Of a DNA stretch of 64,000 nt, positions 1 through 9,912 are shown piece by piece; within the stretch, counting starts at the first letter, position 1; each line of letters opens with the position of its first letter. Source of the stretch: Octadecabacter sp. (lineage in GTDB: Bacteria > Pseudomonadota > Alphaproteobacteria > Rhodobacterales > Rhodobacteraceae); assembly GCA_028825445.1 (NCBI GenBank), contig JAPKAD010000005.1, forward strand, positions 1 through 64,000. The letters are read 5' to 3'. The notes beneath the pieces are model-generated. The model ran no database searches. It was given only the letters and a program-made list of their open reading frames with translations, and was not told where the DNA came from. Made by a program: the position numbers and the translations under genes.

Positions 1-941
1 AAGGCGACAGCGTGCAGCAAAACCAGTGCGGTAAACGTTACTAGCAAAACCTTGAACAAAAAATAAGCGTTAAACCCGTTCGGACTGAAGCCAATTGTTT
101 CAACATTCCATCGCAAAGCACGGGCCTTGTTCAAGAGGCGTTCAAGACTGTCAGACGCTGACGGATTGGGTACAACCAGATGCCGCCACAAAAAGTACCA
201 ACCGTACATCCATGTTAAAATTGCGGCAGGTACCATAAATACTATAGATCCAATCATATCAATAATTCGCTTGGTGCGGTGGCCAACAGCGGAGTACACT
301 AGGTCAACCCGCACATGACCGCCCTGCACAAACGTGTAGGTAACGCACAAACAGACGATCATTGCATTGTAGAACTTAAGACTTTCGGCCCACCAACTGA
401 CGTCGAATGTCATCGCAATTCCAAGGCCGATCGACAACTCGGACACTGCAAAAACCCTTTGCATGAAAATGATCATAATTTGGACCAGCACCATCACCAG
501 ACCCGACCATGCAAAAGTGCGACCTATCTTGTTAGCAAAACCTTCAAGAACACGCACACAGCCCCACATAAACGCTCGATTAAAAAGCGCCACGCTAGTC
601 AAAACTAGGAAAAGTACAAAAAGGGCAAAAAACAACTCATGCGAGCCGCCATAATAAATAAATCGCATAAGCGATTGCTTATCCTCAGTCGTGTTTGCCC
701 AACTCAACCAATCTAGCCATATATTTGGATGCGTGACCACAAAGATAATATTGTATAGCGCTTCAACTATATTGGAAAAAATCCAAACAAATGTGTTCCA
801 AAGTGCACCCAGAAACGTCATGGATTCTACTATTGGGTCCGAACCTTCAGGGGCGTTACCCTGAAGCCGTTCCAGCCATTGCGTAAATCCGTTTTCGTAG
901 GATAACCAGAACCCACCTGCGCTTGCGGCGTCTTCTTCCAT
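1..941 (-). CDS. TRAP transporter small permease (DctQ/TakQ type), 3' end cut by window edge
   Basis: I translated this frame by hand from an ATG at 941. It stays open to the window edge, giving more than 310 residues without a stop. The product has several hydrophobic helices and a segment reading FVQGGHVRVDLVY, which resembles the conserved region of TRAP small permeases. The N-terminus is long (roughly 100 residues before the core), as in the large small-permease variants that pair with TakP-type receptors. It would be the membrane partner linking the binding protein to the large permease and would use the sodium gradient for uptake. It follows the binding-protein gene on the same strand after about 120 bases, so the two probably form an operon, with the large permease outside the window. 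The C-terminus is missing. Confidence 0.8.
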   Translation of the reverse strand, partial: MEEDAASAGGFWLSYENGFTQWLERLQGNAPEGSDPIVESMTFLGALWNTFVWIFSNIVEALYNIIFVVTHPNIWLDWLSWANTTEDKQSLMRFIYYGGSHELFFALFVLFLVLTSVALFNRAFMWGCVRVLEGFANKIGRTFAWSGLVMVLVQIMIIFMQRVFAVSELSIGLGIAMTFDVSWWAESLKFYNAMIVCLCVTYTFVQGGHVRVDLVYSAVGHRTKRIIDMIGSIVFMVPAAILTWMYGWYFLWRHLVVPNPSASDSLERLLNKARALRWNVETIGFSPNGFNAYFLFKVLLVTFTALVLLHAVA

Positions 942-1062
942 TTCCCTACTCCCAAAAATCTTTAAAATTATATCGCACTTAACGCGCGGTGTGGATAGGC
1001 CCCACTATTTCTAGCAGGGCCCCCAATTTTTAATTGATCCAAAAAAGGATTAGAATTTAGAC

Positions 1063-2148
1063 TTAGCTTCCCATCACGCGGGCGCGTTGTGCCGTGTAGA
1101 CATCGTCAGAGACTGACGTCCACTCATAAGTCGAACGTACGGCAGCTTCCTGACTTTCACGAATACGTGCAAACAACTCATCATCCATGAAGTCATCTAA
1201 CGCTGCCGTTGCCGCTGTTCCAAACGCATCCCAAACATCGTCCGAGAATTCCAGAACCTTTACGCCCTGTGACTTAAGGCGATCAAGTGCAGCACCGTTG
1301 TTGTAGTTTGACTGAGACAAAGACCACTGGTGGGTCGCAGCAGCTGCGGTCGAAATGATTTCCTGAAGTGCAGGTGTCATTTCATCCCAAACGTCGCGGT
1401 TCATGGCTGCAACAAGAGCCGAACCCGGCTCGTGCATGCCACCAGTGTAGTAAAAATTACAAACTTCTTGAAAACCAAGACGTTCGTCAGCAAATGGACC
1501 GATCCATTCAGCACCATCGATAGCGCCAGATGCAAGTGCTTGGTAGATTTCGCCTCCTGGTACGTTTTGAACAGATGCACCAGTGCGGCCCAACGCAAGT
1601 CCACCAAGGCCCGGCATACGAAATTTTAGGCCCTGTAAATCGGCTGCAGAGTTAATTTCCTTATTAAACCAGCCGCCTGGTTGGTGGCCAGTGTTACCCG
1701 CAAGGAACGATTTAAGGCCAAAAATGCTGCCCAATTCGTCGTGCAATTCAGCACCACCACCATGGTAGTACCAGCTGGCCATTTCACCACCCGTAGCGCC
1801 GAATGGAACGGCTGTCATGAAATAATAGCCGGGATGCTGGCCACCAAAATAATAGTCAGCTGAGTGGTACATGTCAGCCTGACCAGACGAAACGGCGTCA
1901 AAAACTTCAAACGCTCCGACAAGTTGGCCAGCAGCCTTCTTTTCGATCGTGATGGCACCATCGGCCATTGCATTTACGCGATCGATGAAATTCACAGCAG
2001 CGTCATCAAAAACAGCGAAGCCATCTGGCACAGAAGTGACCATCGTTAACGTGCGATTGCCTTGCGCGTATGCAGGTGCTGCTAGAGTAGTCGCAGCGGC
2101 TGCTGTACCACCAATAGCAGAATTTCTAAGAAAAGAACGACGATCCAT
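1063..2148 (-). CDS. TRAP transporter substrate-binding protein, TakP-like (2-oxoacid/monocarboxylate)
   Basis: Periplasmic receptor of a TRAP transporter, about 360 residues. The start at 2148 is preferred over an upstream in-frame codon at 2190. It has a GGGAGG ribosome binding site 9 bases upstream and begins MDRRSFLRNS, a twin-arginine-like signal ending near APAYAQ. The body contains ADYYFGGQHPG, FRMPGLGG (the Arg that binds the substrate carboxylate in this family), DGAEWIGPF and MHEPGS. These segments are typical of the 2-oxoacid-binding TakP branch, so pyruvate, another 2-oxoacid or lactate is the likely ligand. This is inferred from family resemblance only. The small permease gene follows on the same strand. 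Confidence 0.88.
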   Translation of the reverse strand: MDRRSFLRNSAIGGTAAAATTLAAPAYAQGNRTLTMVTSVPDGFAVFDDAAVNFIDRVNAMADGAITIEKKAAGQLVGAFEVFDAVSSGQADMYHSADYYFGGQHPGYYFMTAVPFGATGGEMASWYYHGGGAELHDELGSIFGLKSFLAGNTGHQPGGWFNKEINSAADLQGLKFRMPGLGGLALGRTGASVQNVPGGEIYQALASGAIDGAEWIGPFADERLGFQEVCNFYYTGGMHEPGSALVAAMNRDVWDEMTPALQEIISTAAAATHQWSLSQSNYNNGAALDRLKSQGVKVLEFSDDVWDAFGTAATAALDDFMDDELFARIRESQEAAVRSTYEWTSVSDDVYTAQRARVMGS

Positions 2149-3201
2149 ATAGTATTTCCTCCCGTGGAATTTACGCCCACAATCTTTCAAAAAGTGCAGG
2201 CAGATCAGTTTGAGTAGATTTACATTACAATTCCGTTTCCAGATGCGGAAGACCTAATGACTCCAATAACCCTATTATTGTAAAAAATCTTTACCAATAC
2301 CCACAATTTTAAGTATTTACACGTTGCTTTCGCTTTATTTTAAGTAAATTTAATAAATCTCAGCTGCAATGATTTTTGATATTGATTCTACCCAGAGGAG
2401 TATAAAACTAAGCTAGAATCAGAGGAATAGTATGATTTCTCACCACACTGCGCTGTAATCGACAGCACTATTTTTTATTAGACACCATCAAAAAAATTAG
2501 TCTGCCCATTCAATCGCAGCATAACAATTACGAAATCTCCAATCAGTTGCAAAAAACTTTATGCAAACTCAGATCAGTTCATAATGCGCTCGGCTCTGCT
2601 CACCACTGACAGGTTAGTGTTAAATTGTAGCAATGCGGAATAAGGTAATAGATCACAAACCCAGTATTCAGTAATATTGCAAATGCTGTGAAAGTTCACA
2701 GCTCGTTAGTAAAGGGTCATTGAAGCAAACTAGAATTAGCTATCAACTACTTTAAAACAGCAAGACTATTAAAAAGTATCTACCTAAAATTAATCTAAAG
2801 TTAACATTTCATCATAATTCATCTCACTAAATAAGATTTCAATTGAAAACTCTTACCACAACCAGACCAGCAGCCTCATTAAGCCTTTATTGCTTATTCT
2901 CCATCCAGTAATGTAAGAAAGTTGCGAAAAGCTGCCTTTAAACGACATTTTTGCCATTCTGACTGTTGACCCTGCCTATTCAGAAAGGCATAATATATTA
3001 TAATTAAATCAGGCGCAGCGTTTTTTACACTTTTATTGTTGTGAAATAAACATCCCGTGCCTGTAAATATTGACCAGACCAGTCCCCGACATGCCTTTAA
3101 ACCTCGAGGCAGTTTATGTACTACAACTGTCCGACCGGACACAACAATACGACACAATACTAAACCGATAACACGCGAAAAGCTGAGACAAGGAAAATAT
3201 A
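2149..3201. other. Gene-free divergent intergenic region
   Basis: About 1 kb of AT-rich sequence between the divergent dctP-like and ilvI genes. It must carry both promoters. Open frames here overlap real genes or lack a ribosome binding site and family features, so I do not call them. The only clear element is a short dyad at 3128-3141, listed separately. Confidence 0.6.
3128..3141. promoter_or_regulatory. Operator-like dyad upstream of ilvI
   Basis: Perfect 6-base arms TGTCCG and CGGACA separated by AC, 60 bases before the ilvI start. The symmetry and position fit a repressor or activator site, but I cannot name the protein. A chance occurrence is possible because the arms are short. Confidence 0.3.
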
Positions 3202-4956
3202 ATGTCTGCTCACATGACTGGTGCGAAAATGGTAGTTCAAGCTCTAATAGATCAGGGCGTGGACACGGTATTTGGCTACCCGGGTGGTGCTGTCCTCCCA
3301 ATTTATGACGAGATTTTTCAGCAAAGCTCAATCAAACACATTCTTGTGCGCCACGAACAGGGCGCGGTTCACGCCGCCGAAGGGTATGCGCGTTCTACCG
3401 GCAAACCCGGTGTTGCGTTGGTGACGTCTGGGCCTGGTGCGACCAACGCAGTCACAGGTCTGACAGATGCTTTAATGGACAGCATCCCGATCATCGTGCT
3501 CACGGGTCAGGTTCCAACGTTCATGATCGGGTCGGACGCGTTTCAAGAAGCCGACACAGTTGGTATCACGCGGCCCTGCACCAAACACAATTGGCTAGTC
3601 AAAGAGACTGACAAGCTGGCGGGCGTTATTCACGAAGCATTTCACGTCGCTATGTCCGGTCGCCCAGGCCCAGTTTTGGTCGACATACCGAAGGACGTTC
3701 AGTTTGCCACTGGAACTTACACCAAATCACAGCCTTCTAAATCGTACTACCAACCGCAGGTCAAAGGCGACATCGAAGGCATCACAGAGCTAGTTGCCGC
3801 TATTGAAAAGGCCAAGAAGCCACTGTTTTATACAGGTGGCGGCGTCATAAACTCTGGCCCAGTAGCCAGCCAGTTGTTACGCGAACTTGTTGGAGCGACA
3901 AACTTTCCTATTACATCCACACTTATGGGTCTGGGCTGTTATCCTGCTTCTGGCAATAATTGGCTCGGCATGCTTGGCATGCATGGTTTATATGAAGCAA
4001 ACATGGCCATGCATGATTGTGATTTGCTGATCAACATCGGCGCACGCTTCGACGATCGGATTACTGGCGTACTTGATAAATTCTCGCCCAATTCGATTAA
4101 AGCACATATCGACATAGACCCGAGTTCAATCAACAAAGTCATTCAGACAGATATCCCGATTGTTGGCGACGTTGCCCATGTACTTGAGGATCTTCTCAAT
4201 ATTTGGAAGTCTCGAGGCCGCCAAACTAATGTTGAAGAAATCGGTAGTTGGTGGAAGAAAATTAAAGAGTGGCGCAAGGTAGACTGTTTGGCATTCAAGC
4301 AAGAGGGTCAAATCATTAAGCCACAGTACGCGTTATCAAGGCTCGAGGCGCTGACAAAGCATCGCAACGATCGCTATATTACGACCGAAGTGGGCCAGCA
4401 TCAGATGTGGGCGGCGCAATACCTCGGCTTTGAACATCCTAACCAGTGGATGACATCCGGTGGATTAGGGACTATGGGATACGGCCATCCAGCATCGATC
4501 GGTGTGCAAATGGCACACCCTGGTGCACTGGTCATTAACGTGGCTGGTGAAGCGTCATGGTTGATGAACATGCAAGAATTGGGCACAGCGATACAGTACC
4601 GCCTGCCTGTCAAACAATTTATTCTAAACAACGAACGTCTCGGTATGGTGCGCCAATGGCAAGAATTGCTGCACGGTGAACGCTACTCATCGAGCTGGTC
4701 AGAATCTCTGCCAGATTTTGTCAAATTAGCCGAAGCGTTCGGAGCCAAAGGCATACGTTGCAACGACCCTGCTGATCTCGACGATGCAATCATGGAAATG
4801 CTGAACCACGACGGGCCAGTGGTTTTCGACTGCATGGTCGAAAAGCACGAAAACTGCTTCCCAATGATCCCATCAGGCAAAGCCCATAATGAAATGCTGC
4901 TAGGCGATGCAGACACCCAAGGAGTCATTGATGCCAAAGGAAGTGTTCTGGTCTAA
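3202..4956 (+). CDS. ilvI: Acetolactate synthase, large (catalytic) subunit
   Basis: First step of valine, leucine and isoleucine synthesis: ThDP-dependent condensation of pyruvate to acetolactate, or of pyruvate with 2-oxobutyrate. It has 584 residues, normal for the family. The N-terminal ThDP-binding domain shows [10 protein letters not shown] (residues 24-33) and [11 protein letters not shown] with the catalytic Glu near residue 52. The central domain and the C-terminal [14 protein letters not shown] segment are also present. AAGGAAAATATA precedes the ATG. The Mg/ThDP motif at residues 449-452 reads GEAS rather than the usual GD(G/A)S. I believe this variant occurs in related alphaproteobacteria, so it is not taken as a defect. 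ilvH follows 47 bases downstream, giving the usual two-subunit operon. Confidence 0.96.
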   Translation: MSAHMTGAKMVVQALIDQGVDTVFGYPGGAVLPIYDEIFQQSSIKHILVRHEQGAVHAAEGYARSTGKPGVALVTSGPGATNAVTGLTDALMDSIPIIVLTGQVPTFMIGSDAFQEADTVGITRPCTKHNWLVKETDKLAGVIHEAFHVAMSGRPGPVLVDIPKDVQFATGTYTKSQPSKSYYQPQVKGDIEGITELVAAIEKAKKPLFYTGGGVINSGPVASQLLRELVGATNFPITSTLMGLGCYPASGNNWLGMLGMHGLYEANMAMHDCDLLINIGARFDDRITGVLDKFSPNSIKAHIDIDPSSINKVIQTDIPIVGDVAHVLEDLLNIWKSRGRQTNVEEIGSWWKKIKEWRKVDCLAFKQEGQIIKPQYALSRLEALTKHRNDRYITTEVGQHQMWAAQYLGFEHPNQWMTSGGLGTMGYGHPASIGVQMAHPGALVINVAGEASWLMNMQELGTAIQYRLPVKQFILNNERLGMVRQWQELLHGERYSSSWSESLPDFVKLAEAFGAKGIRCNDPADLDDAIMEMLNHDGPVVFDCMVEKHENCFPMIPSGKAHNEMLLGDADTQGVIDAKGSVLV

Positions 4957-5003
4957 ATCTTATTAAAAGAAATTAGTATTATCTTTATAGGAAAAAATGT
5001 ATT

Positions 5004-5567
5004 ATGTCAGCTCTCCGTCTAAAAAAAGGTGCTTCATCGCACTCCGCCTACAATCTTCGCCCAACATTCTCTGATGTTGAAGAACGCCACACACTGGCAG
5101 TTATTGTCGAGAACGAACCTGGTGTTCTAGCCCGTGTTATCGGTCTCTTCGCTGGGCGAGGTTACAATATTGAAAGCCTAACTGTCGCAGAAATTGACCA
5201 CACTGGCCACCTTTCGCGCATCACCGTTGTCACAACAGGTACTCCACAAACAATTAACCAGATCACAGCTCAACTAGGCCGTATAGTATCTGTACGTGAA
5301 GTTCATGATTTGACCGTCGAAGGCAGGAGCGTGGAACGTGAACTAGCCCTTTTCAAGGTAGCTGGTAAAGGCGATGACCGGATGGAAATGCTTCGTCTAG
5401 CCGATGTTTTTCGTGCCAACGTAGTCGACAGCACACTGCAAAGTTTTACTTTTGAAATTACGGGAACTAGCGAAAAGATTGATGCGTTTGCTGACCTTAT
5501 GCGTCCCATCGGACTGGTAGAAATGGCCCGTACAGGAGTTGCAGCCTTATCTCGCGGAGAAAAATAA
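5004..5567 (+). CDS. ilvH: Acetolactate synthase, small (regulatory) subunit
   Basis: Regulatory subunit that activates IlvI and confers valine feedback inhibition. It has 187 residues, longer than the E. coli protein because of about 25 extra N-terminal residues. The ACT domain starts near residue 28 (HTLAVIVENEPGVLARV, then FAGRGYNIESLTV). The C-terminal ALS_ss domain contains the RELALFKV segment. The gene directly follows ilvI on the same strand. I see no convincing terminator in the AT-rich DNA after the stop. Confidence 0.96.
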   Translation: MSALRLKKGASSHSAYNLRPTFSDVEERHTLAVIVENEPGVLARVIGLFAGRGYNIESLTVAEIDHTGHLSRITVVTTGTPQTINQITAQLGRIVSVREVHDLTVEGRSVERELALFKVAGKGDDRMEMLRLADVFRANVVDSTLQSFTFEITGTSEKIDAFADLMRPIGLVEMARTGVAALSRGEK

Positions 5568-5697
5568 TTTAAAATAATTAATCTACTATTCCGTAATGAG
5601 ACAATTCATAAACTTATGATTTATGATCTAAAATTATAATTGCTCACTAAAAACACAAAAAAACTGCCCCCAATGGGACTACCCTTTTTTTAAATTT

Positions 5698-6235
5698 TTA
5701 TGCAACACTCAGTGCTGCCGCATCGATCATATCGTTATTAGCTGCGTCAAAACGGACATTTTGCTATAGATGTTTCAGCTTTTTCAACGGCGCCGTAACC
5801 ATTTTTGATATCATCAATATTGGCTGCACCAACATTTAACTTTAGCCAATTAACACTTTCACTACTGCCAATGACCACAGTACCCCCAGCCTTTTACCAT
5901 TCATTAAAGTTTGGTCAACTAGGCCAAGTTCTACCACGTCCCGAAAGCCACTGCCGTCCTTGGAGAAAGTTGCTCTCTTTGCGTAACTGATTTTGTCATT
6001 AATGGTTATACTATCTTCATTTGTGTTCAGTGAAACATTTAAATGTGCCTTATCAATATTGATCACGTGTCCGTTTCAAAAATTAATACAGCCCATTGTT
6101 GGCAATGTAACATCATTCACCGTGAAGGCTGGTTTGAGGATAGTCGCATTAACCAACAAAGCTCCAATCAGCTCAGCATCCCAACATAGTAATTGCCAGC
6201 TGTTAAGTAAAAACGCTGTGTACAACTAGTTAAAT
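5698..6235 (-). pseudogene. Decayed protein-coding sequence, family unknown
   Basis: The minus strand reads as a coherent protein only if frames are changed. A stretch near 6060-6190 (GALLVNATILKPAFTVNDVT) ends in a stop. It continues as VINIDKAHLNVSLNTNEDS to about 5885, shifts to VVIGSSESVNWLKLNVGAAN at about 5770-5880, and shifts again to FDAANNDMIDAAALSVA before a TAA at 5698-5700. The polar, Asn/Asp/Thr-rich composition suggests an extracellular or secreted protein. I do not recognise the family. At least two frameshifts and one stop make it non-functional. The upstream limit is approximate. Confidence 0.4.
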
Positions 6236-6239
6236 ATAT

Positions 6240-6886
6240 ATAGATATTACAAAATTTTGCCATCAGAAAGATCTTGATAAGGCAACTTCAACAGCATGAC
6301 GTTTATGATAAAAATATATTAATAAGCCACCATTCTCGTTAAAACTAAAACTGATGCAGAAAAATTACGCTTTCATGAGTGTATTGCAATATTTATTAGA
6401 AAGCAGAACATAAGCATGAGCCTTATTATCATTAAATGTTTTGTCTTTTTAAAAAAGCTCCTCTTGAGAAACTATTATAGAAAAAACTATGCCGCAATTC
6501 TAAGATCCGCTCTGTTAAATCAATTTTGAATTAAAAAGTATAGTTTTTCGTATAACCATAAGATCAATAATGAGGATTCAAAATAAAATCCTCTTTACCT
6601 CTTACAAATCACTTTTACTCATTCACCATCATTATTTTTTAAGTAGCAGATTATCAATTTAAAATCATAAAATTTTTTCACACAGATAGTACTATTACGG
6701 TGCCACCTAATTGGCGCAGTGTGCACATGTTATCAGCAATAGAAACTTTACTGTCATGTTGATTGGAGGGTTTGTCCCTACACGCTTTAGGGTGCAATTT
6801 AAATTTAATTATAACAAAACCATGGTTTTCCCTACTACGAAATCCACACATAACCAGTTCCAGTTGCTAATTATAATTTTAAATTA
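6240..6886. other. AT-rich gene-free stretch
   Basis: About 650 bases of very AT-rich sequence between a decayed coding sequence and the EF-hand gene. I see no supported gene, RNA or repeat. Confidence 0.5.
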
Positions 6887-7141
6887 TCAAGAAACTGGAA
6901 TTAAACCAGCAACTTGTGCTGCCATCACTTCGGCCATATCCAGCAAACTATCTCTTGTTGTATCCATTAAAGAAAAATCAGCTTTCGTAATGTAGGGATA
7001 CATCGATCCAACTTCAGGATAGCTGTAGAATCCGTCACCGTTTACATCAATAATAGGATTAGCGTCTTGCGCTAATGCGGGGCCGACAATGAGCGCGATC
7101 ATAACAAGAACCTCAGCGCTCAGTTTTTTTACCTTTAACAT
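6887..7141 (-). CDS. Small secreted EF-hand calcium-binding protein
   Basis: An 84-residue protein with a cleavable signal peptide (hydrophobic core VLVMIALIVGPALA, cleavage after ALAQ). It carries an EF-hand loop DVNGDGFYSYPEV near residues 33-45 and a weaker second loop (DTTRDSLLDMAEV). AGGAGA lies 9 bases before the ATG, a good ribosome binding site. Similar short periplasmic EF-hand proteins ending in AGLIP are common in Rhodobacterales. Their function is not established, and calcium binding is inferred from the loop. It is the only intact gene in a 3.3 kb zone of decayed sequence. Confidence 0.75.
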   Translation of the reverse strand: MLKVKKLSAEVLVMIALIVGPALAQDANPIIDVNGDGFYSYPEVGSMYPYITKADFSLMDTTRDSLLDMAEVMAAQVAGLIPVS

Positions 7142-8225
7142 TATAAACTCTCCTTTGGCCGCTTAGGGACACGTATGTTTGCATCAGTAACACTTGCTAA
7201 CCCGCACAAATTTCCAATATTTTTACAACGCGCATAACACTCGGTTTTGTGCAAGGGGGCAAACGTATTGCACCCCTTTTAGACAGAATGACGTTGGTTA
7301 TATGGGTGCACAATGTCCAGCTTATAACTGTGTGCATTTTAAGCAGTGCTCCACTTAAATTAACCAAAAATCTTTTTTTATGTCGCACTAAAAAAATTCA
7401 ATTTTTACTCACTTGCCAAGTAAATAAAATAGATTGTGTCAATATGTTTCCAGTTTAAATAAAAAACCCACCACGACTTAAGGTCAATTCTTAAAAAACC
7501 TTACATAAGCTAGCCGTCCCATCACAGCAAGCGGGCTCCCCAACACCCAACTCACCAATCCACTGATGTATCTCGGCATCCCGTTATTATTTCTGTAACG
7601 ATAAAACGGCTTCGTGCAGTTGTTCTAAAACATCTGTTGTCATCACTGTATGAACCTTGTGGATGCGCCACGCGAAATTGAAGGTGCAATTCGCTACCCC
7701 TATCATTCGTGATACTCTTTAATTGAGGGTGAATTTTTATATCCCCTCATGTCAGCAGTCCAGGTCATAGCACCCATGTTTAAATCATCAAAGAAACCTC
7801 AGCCTAATTGGGGTGCGCAATCACATCTGGCCTGACTTGCTGTTTCTTAATCTGGAAAGCAAAGCTGGTGTATTCAAAATTGTAAACGCCAAAATTATTG
7901 TAGGCTGGCATGAACACACAGCGCGGACTCATAATGTTAGCACACATAGTACATTTACTTTAGATGTGGTTGTAAATAGAAACTTACATCAGGAAACTGT
8001 GCTAAAACTTATCATTTTTCATGGATACATTTTTTAGCTTGAACAATTATTCATAGCATGAGGATTAGTATCATCTCGAACAACCAATCTCGTCTTCGAG
8101 AACCACTAATACTTTGAGCATATGAATATTAGTTGACCGCCAACTCATTGCCAATGTACGTGAAACACTTCCCAATTTGCCAGTCTGTCGAAAAAATTAA
8201 ATTACTGCGCGTAATACATATGCTT
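7142..8225. other. Gene-free stretch with probable coding debris
   Basis: No intact gene is supported. On the minus strand, 7470-7740 gives short sensible runs, for example GLVSWVLGSPLAVMGRLAYV in one frame and TTDVLEQLHEAVLSL in another, separated by stops. This suggests an old, unrecognisable gene. The plus-strand frame at 7813-8037 has no family features and no clear ribosome binding site, so it is not called. Confidence 0.4.
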
Positions 8226-8229
8226 TTAA

Positions 8230-8480
8230 ACTAACGTTTTGCTCGCCGCTCAGCGCGAACATTCCTACGCAATCCAGATTTAACCCATCGATACAAACCA
8301 TACTAAACAGCACCTCCACATCTGATGTGCGTCATCAGTCGCTGTTACTACCCTATGGGTCAAAAATACTGCGCCGTGAAAAAATTTAAATGAGACATCC
8401 GCATCGTTCAAGGCATGTAAAAAGGCCGCGCTACGATAGGGTTTGAGGGTGTTTTGCTTTACCCTGCAATAGCCAGCCTA
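8230..8480 (-). pseudogene. Decayed 3' end of an unidentified gene
   Basis: The minus strand translates to AAFLHALNDADVSFKFFHGA followed by VFLTHRVVTATDDAHQMW in one frame. It then needs a frame change to reach a basic C-terminus, LRRNVRAERRAKR, and a TAG near 8235. The codon sense on both sides of the break supports a former gene. I do not recognise the family. Limits are approximate. Confidence 0.35.
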
Positions 8481-8887
8481 ATACGGTATTTTATAAATAA
8501 AGCACTACAAAATAAGTACTATTGTGAACACACAAATGACATTGACATTAAAATGCTCATAATGACCAATTCACCTTTGTAAGTCTAAATACATAAAAAA
8601 ATGGTGGACCGGCAAACACAACGTGTTTCTACCTCACCAGAGCATATATATTTGCGTTTGACCCCAGACACATTGATGGCGCACTGTTTGAGGTAAGTCT
8701 TACCGAACATGTCCGTATCTAACTTTAAAACTAAACGGGAAACTGTCCCACTTCACCTTGGCCCAATGCTCCATTATTAGAACTTCAAGATATTTTTGAT
8801 TATTAGAAGCTAAGAAGATGAGAGACCCCACCTTTCCCTCATTAAGCGCGCAGATTAGTAAAGAACAATAATTTTAAGGGAATAAAA

Positions 8888-9826
8888 GTGGCACGCAACA
8901 TTATTATTGATACAGACCCAGGCCAAGACGACGCCGTGGCAATTCTGCTGGCTTTAGCCTCCCCTGAACTCAACGTTCTTGGCATCACAGCCGTTGCAGG
9001 CAACGTGCCGCTGGAATTAACCCAAAAAAATGCCCGCATCATCTGCGAATTAGCGGGGTTTCCTGGTATGCTTGTCTTTGCCGGTTGTGACAGACCGCTA
9101 AATCGCCCACTGGTCACTGCCGAACATGTACATGGCAAAACTGGGCTAGACGGCCCACAAATGGCTACACCCACTATGCCTCTGCAAGACCAACACGCCG
9201 TCGATTGGATTATCGACACGTTGCGCGCGGCACCAGAAAACTCGATCACGATCTGCGCACTTGGTCCTCTGAGCAATATTGCAACCGCCATGCAACGCGC
9301 ACCCGACATAAAACCCGCCATTTCGGAAATCGTACTCATGGGCGGTGGTTTTTTTGAGGGTGGCAACATCACACCTACGGCTGAATTTAACATTTACGTT
9401 GATCCTCATGCCGCCGACATTGTGTTCAAATCAGGCCTTCCACTCACAGTAATGCCATTAGATGTGACCCACAAAGCCCTTACAAACAAAGCCCGCGTCG
9501 ATGCCTTTCGCGCTTTGGAGACCATCGTGGGCCACATGACGGCCGAATGGACTGACTTTTTCGAACGTTTTGACAAAGAAAAATACGGTTCAAAAGGCGC
9601 ACCTCTGCACGATCCCACCGTCATTGCCTATCTAATTGAACCTAACCTCTTTTCAGGACGCCACATCAACGTGGAAATTGAGACTCAAAGCGAGTTGACC
9701 ATGGGTATGACAGTCGCCGATTGGTGGGGAGTTACGGATCGCGCACCCAACTGCACGTTTATGGGCGGCCTTGACACAGACAGGTTCTTTAAGTTGATTA
9801 CAGAGCGGTTGGCGCGTTTAAAGTGA
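8888..9826 (+). CDS. Nucleoside hydrolase (IunH/Rih family)
   Basis: Hydrolyses the N-glycosidic bond of ribonucleosides to base plus ribose, for salvage. It has 312 residues, full length. The N-terminal calcium and ribose-binding motif DTDPGQDD lies at residues 8-15, and the conserved HDP lies at 241-243 (HDPTVIAYLIEP). The LMGGGFFEGGN and EFNIYVDPHAA segments are also typical. The start is GTG at 8888, preceded by AAGGGA. Base preference (purine or pyrimidine) cannot be read from the sequence. The CBS-domain gene lies 86 bases downstream. Confidence 0.93.
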   Translation: MARNIIIDTDPGQDDAVAILLALASPELNVLGITAVAGNVPLELTQKNARIICELAGFPGMLVFAGCDRPLNRPLVTAEHVHGKTGLDGPQMATPTMPLQDQHAVDWIIDTLRAAPENSITICALGPLSNIATAMQRAPDIKPAISEIVLMGGGFFEGGNITPTAEFNIYVDPHAADIVFKSGLPLTVMPLDVTHKALTNKARVDAFRALETIVGHMTAEWTDFFERFDKEKYGSKGAPLHDPTVIAYLIEPNLFSGRHINVEIETQSELTMGMTVADWWGVTDRAPNCTFMGGLDTDRFFKLITERLARLK

Positions 9827-9912
9827 AACATTGATATTGATGCCTGCCAGACTGGTCGTGTAAATACTAAGTACTATGTTCTTCAACATCATAAAATAAA
9901 GGGACTACAATC

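Noticed and set aside
2894-3331. 145-residue minus-strand frame
   Set aside because: It starts inside ilvI, antisense to it, has no family features, and its composition fits chance.
8842-9393. 183-residue frame antisense to the nucleoside hydrolase
   Set aside because: Shadow of a clear gene, with no ribosome binding site or domain.
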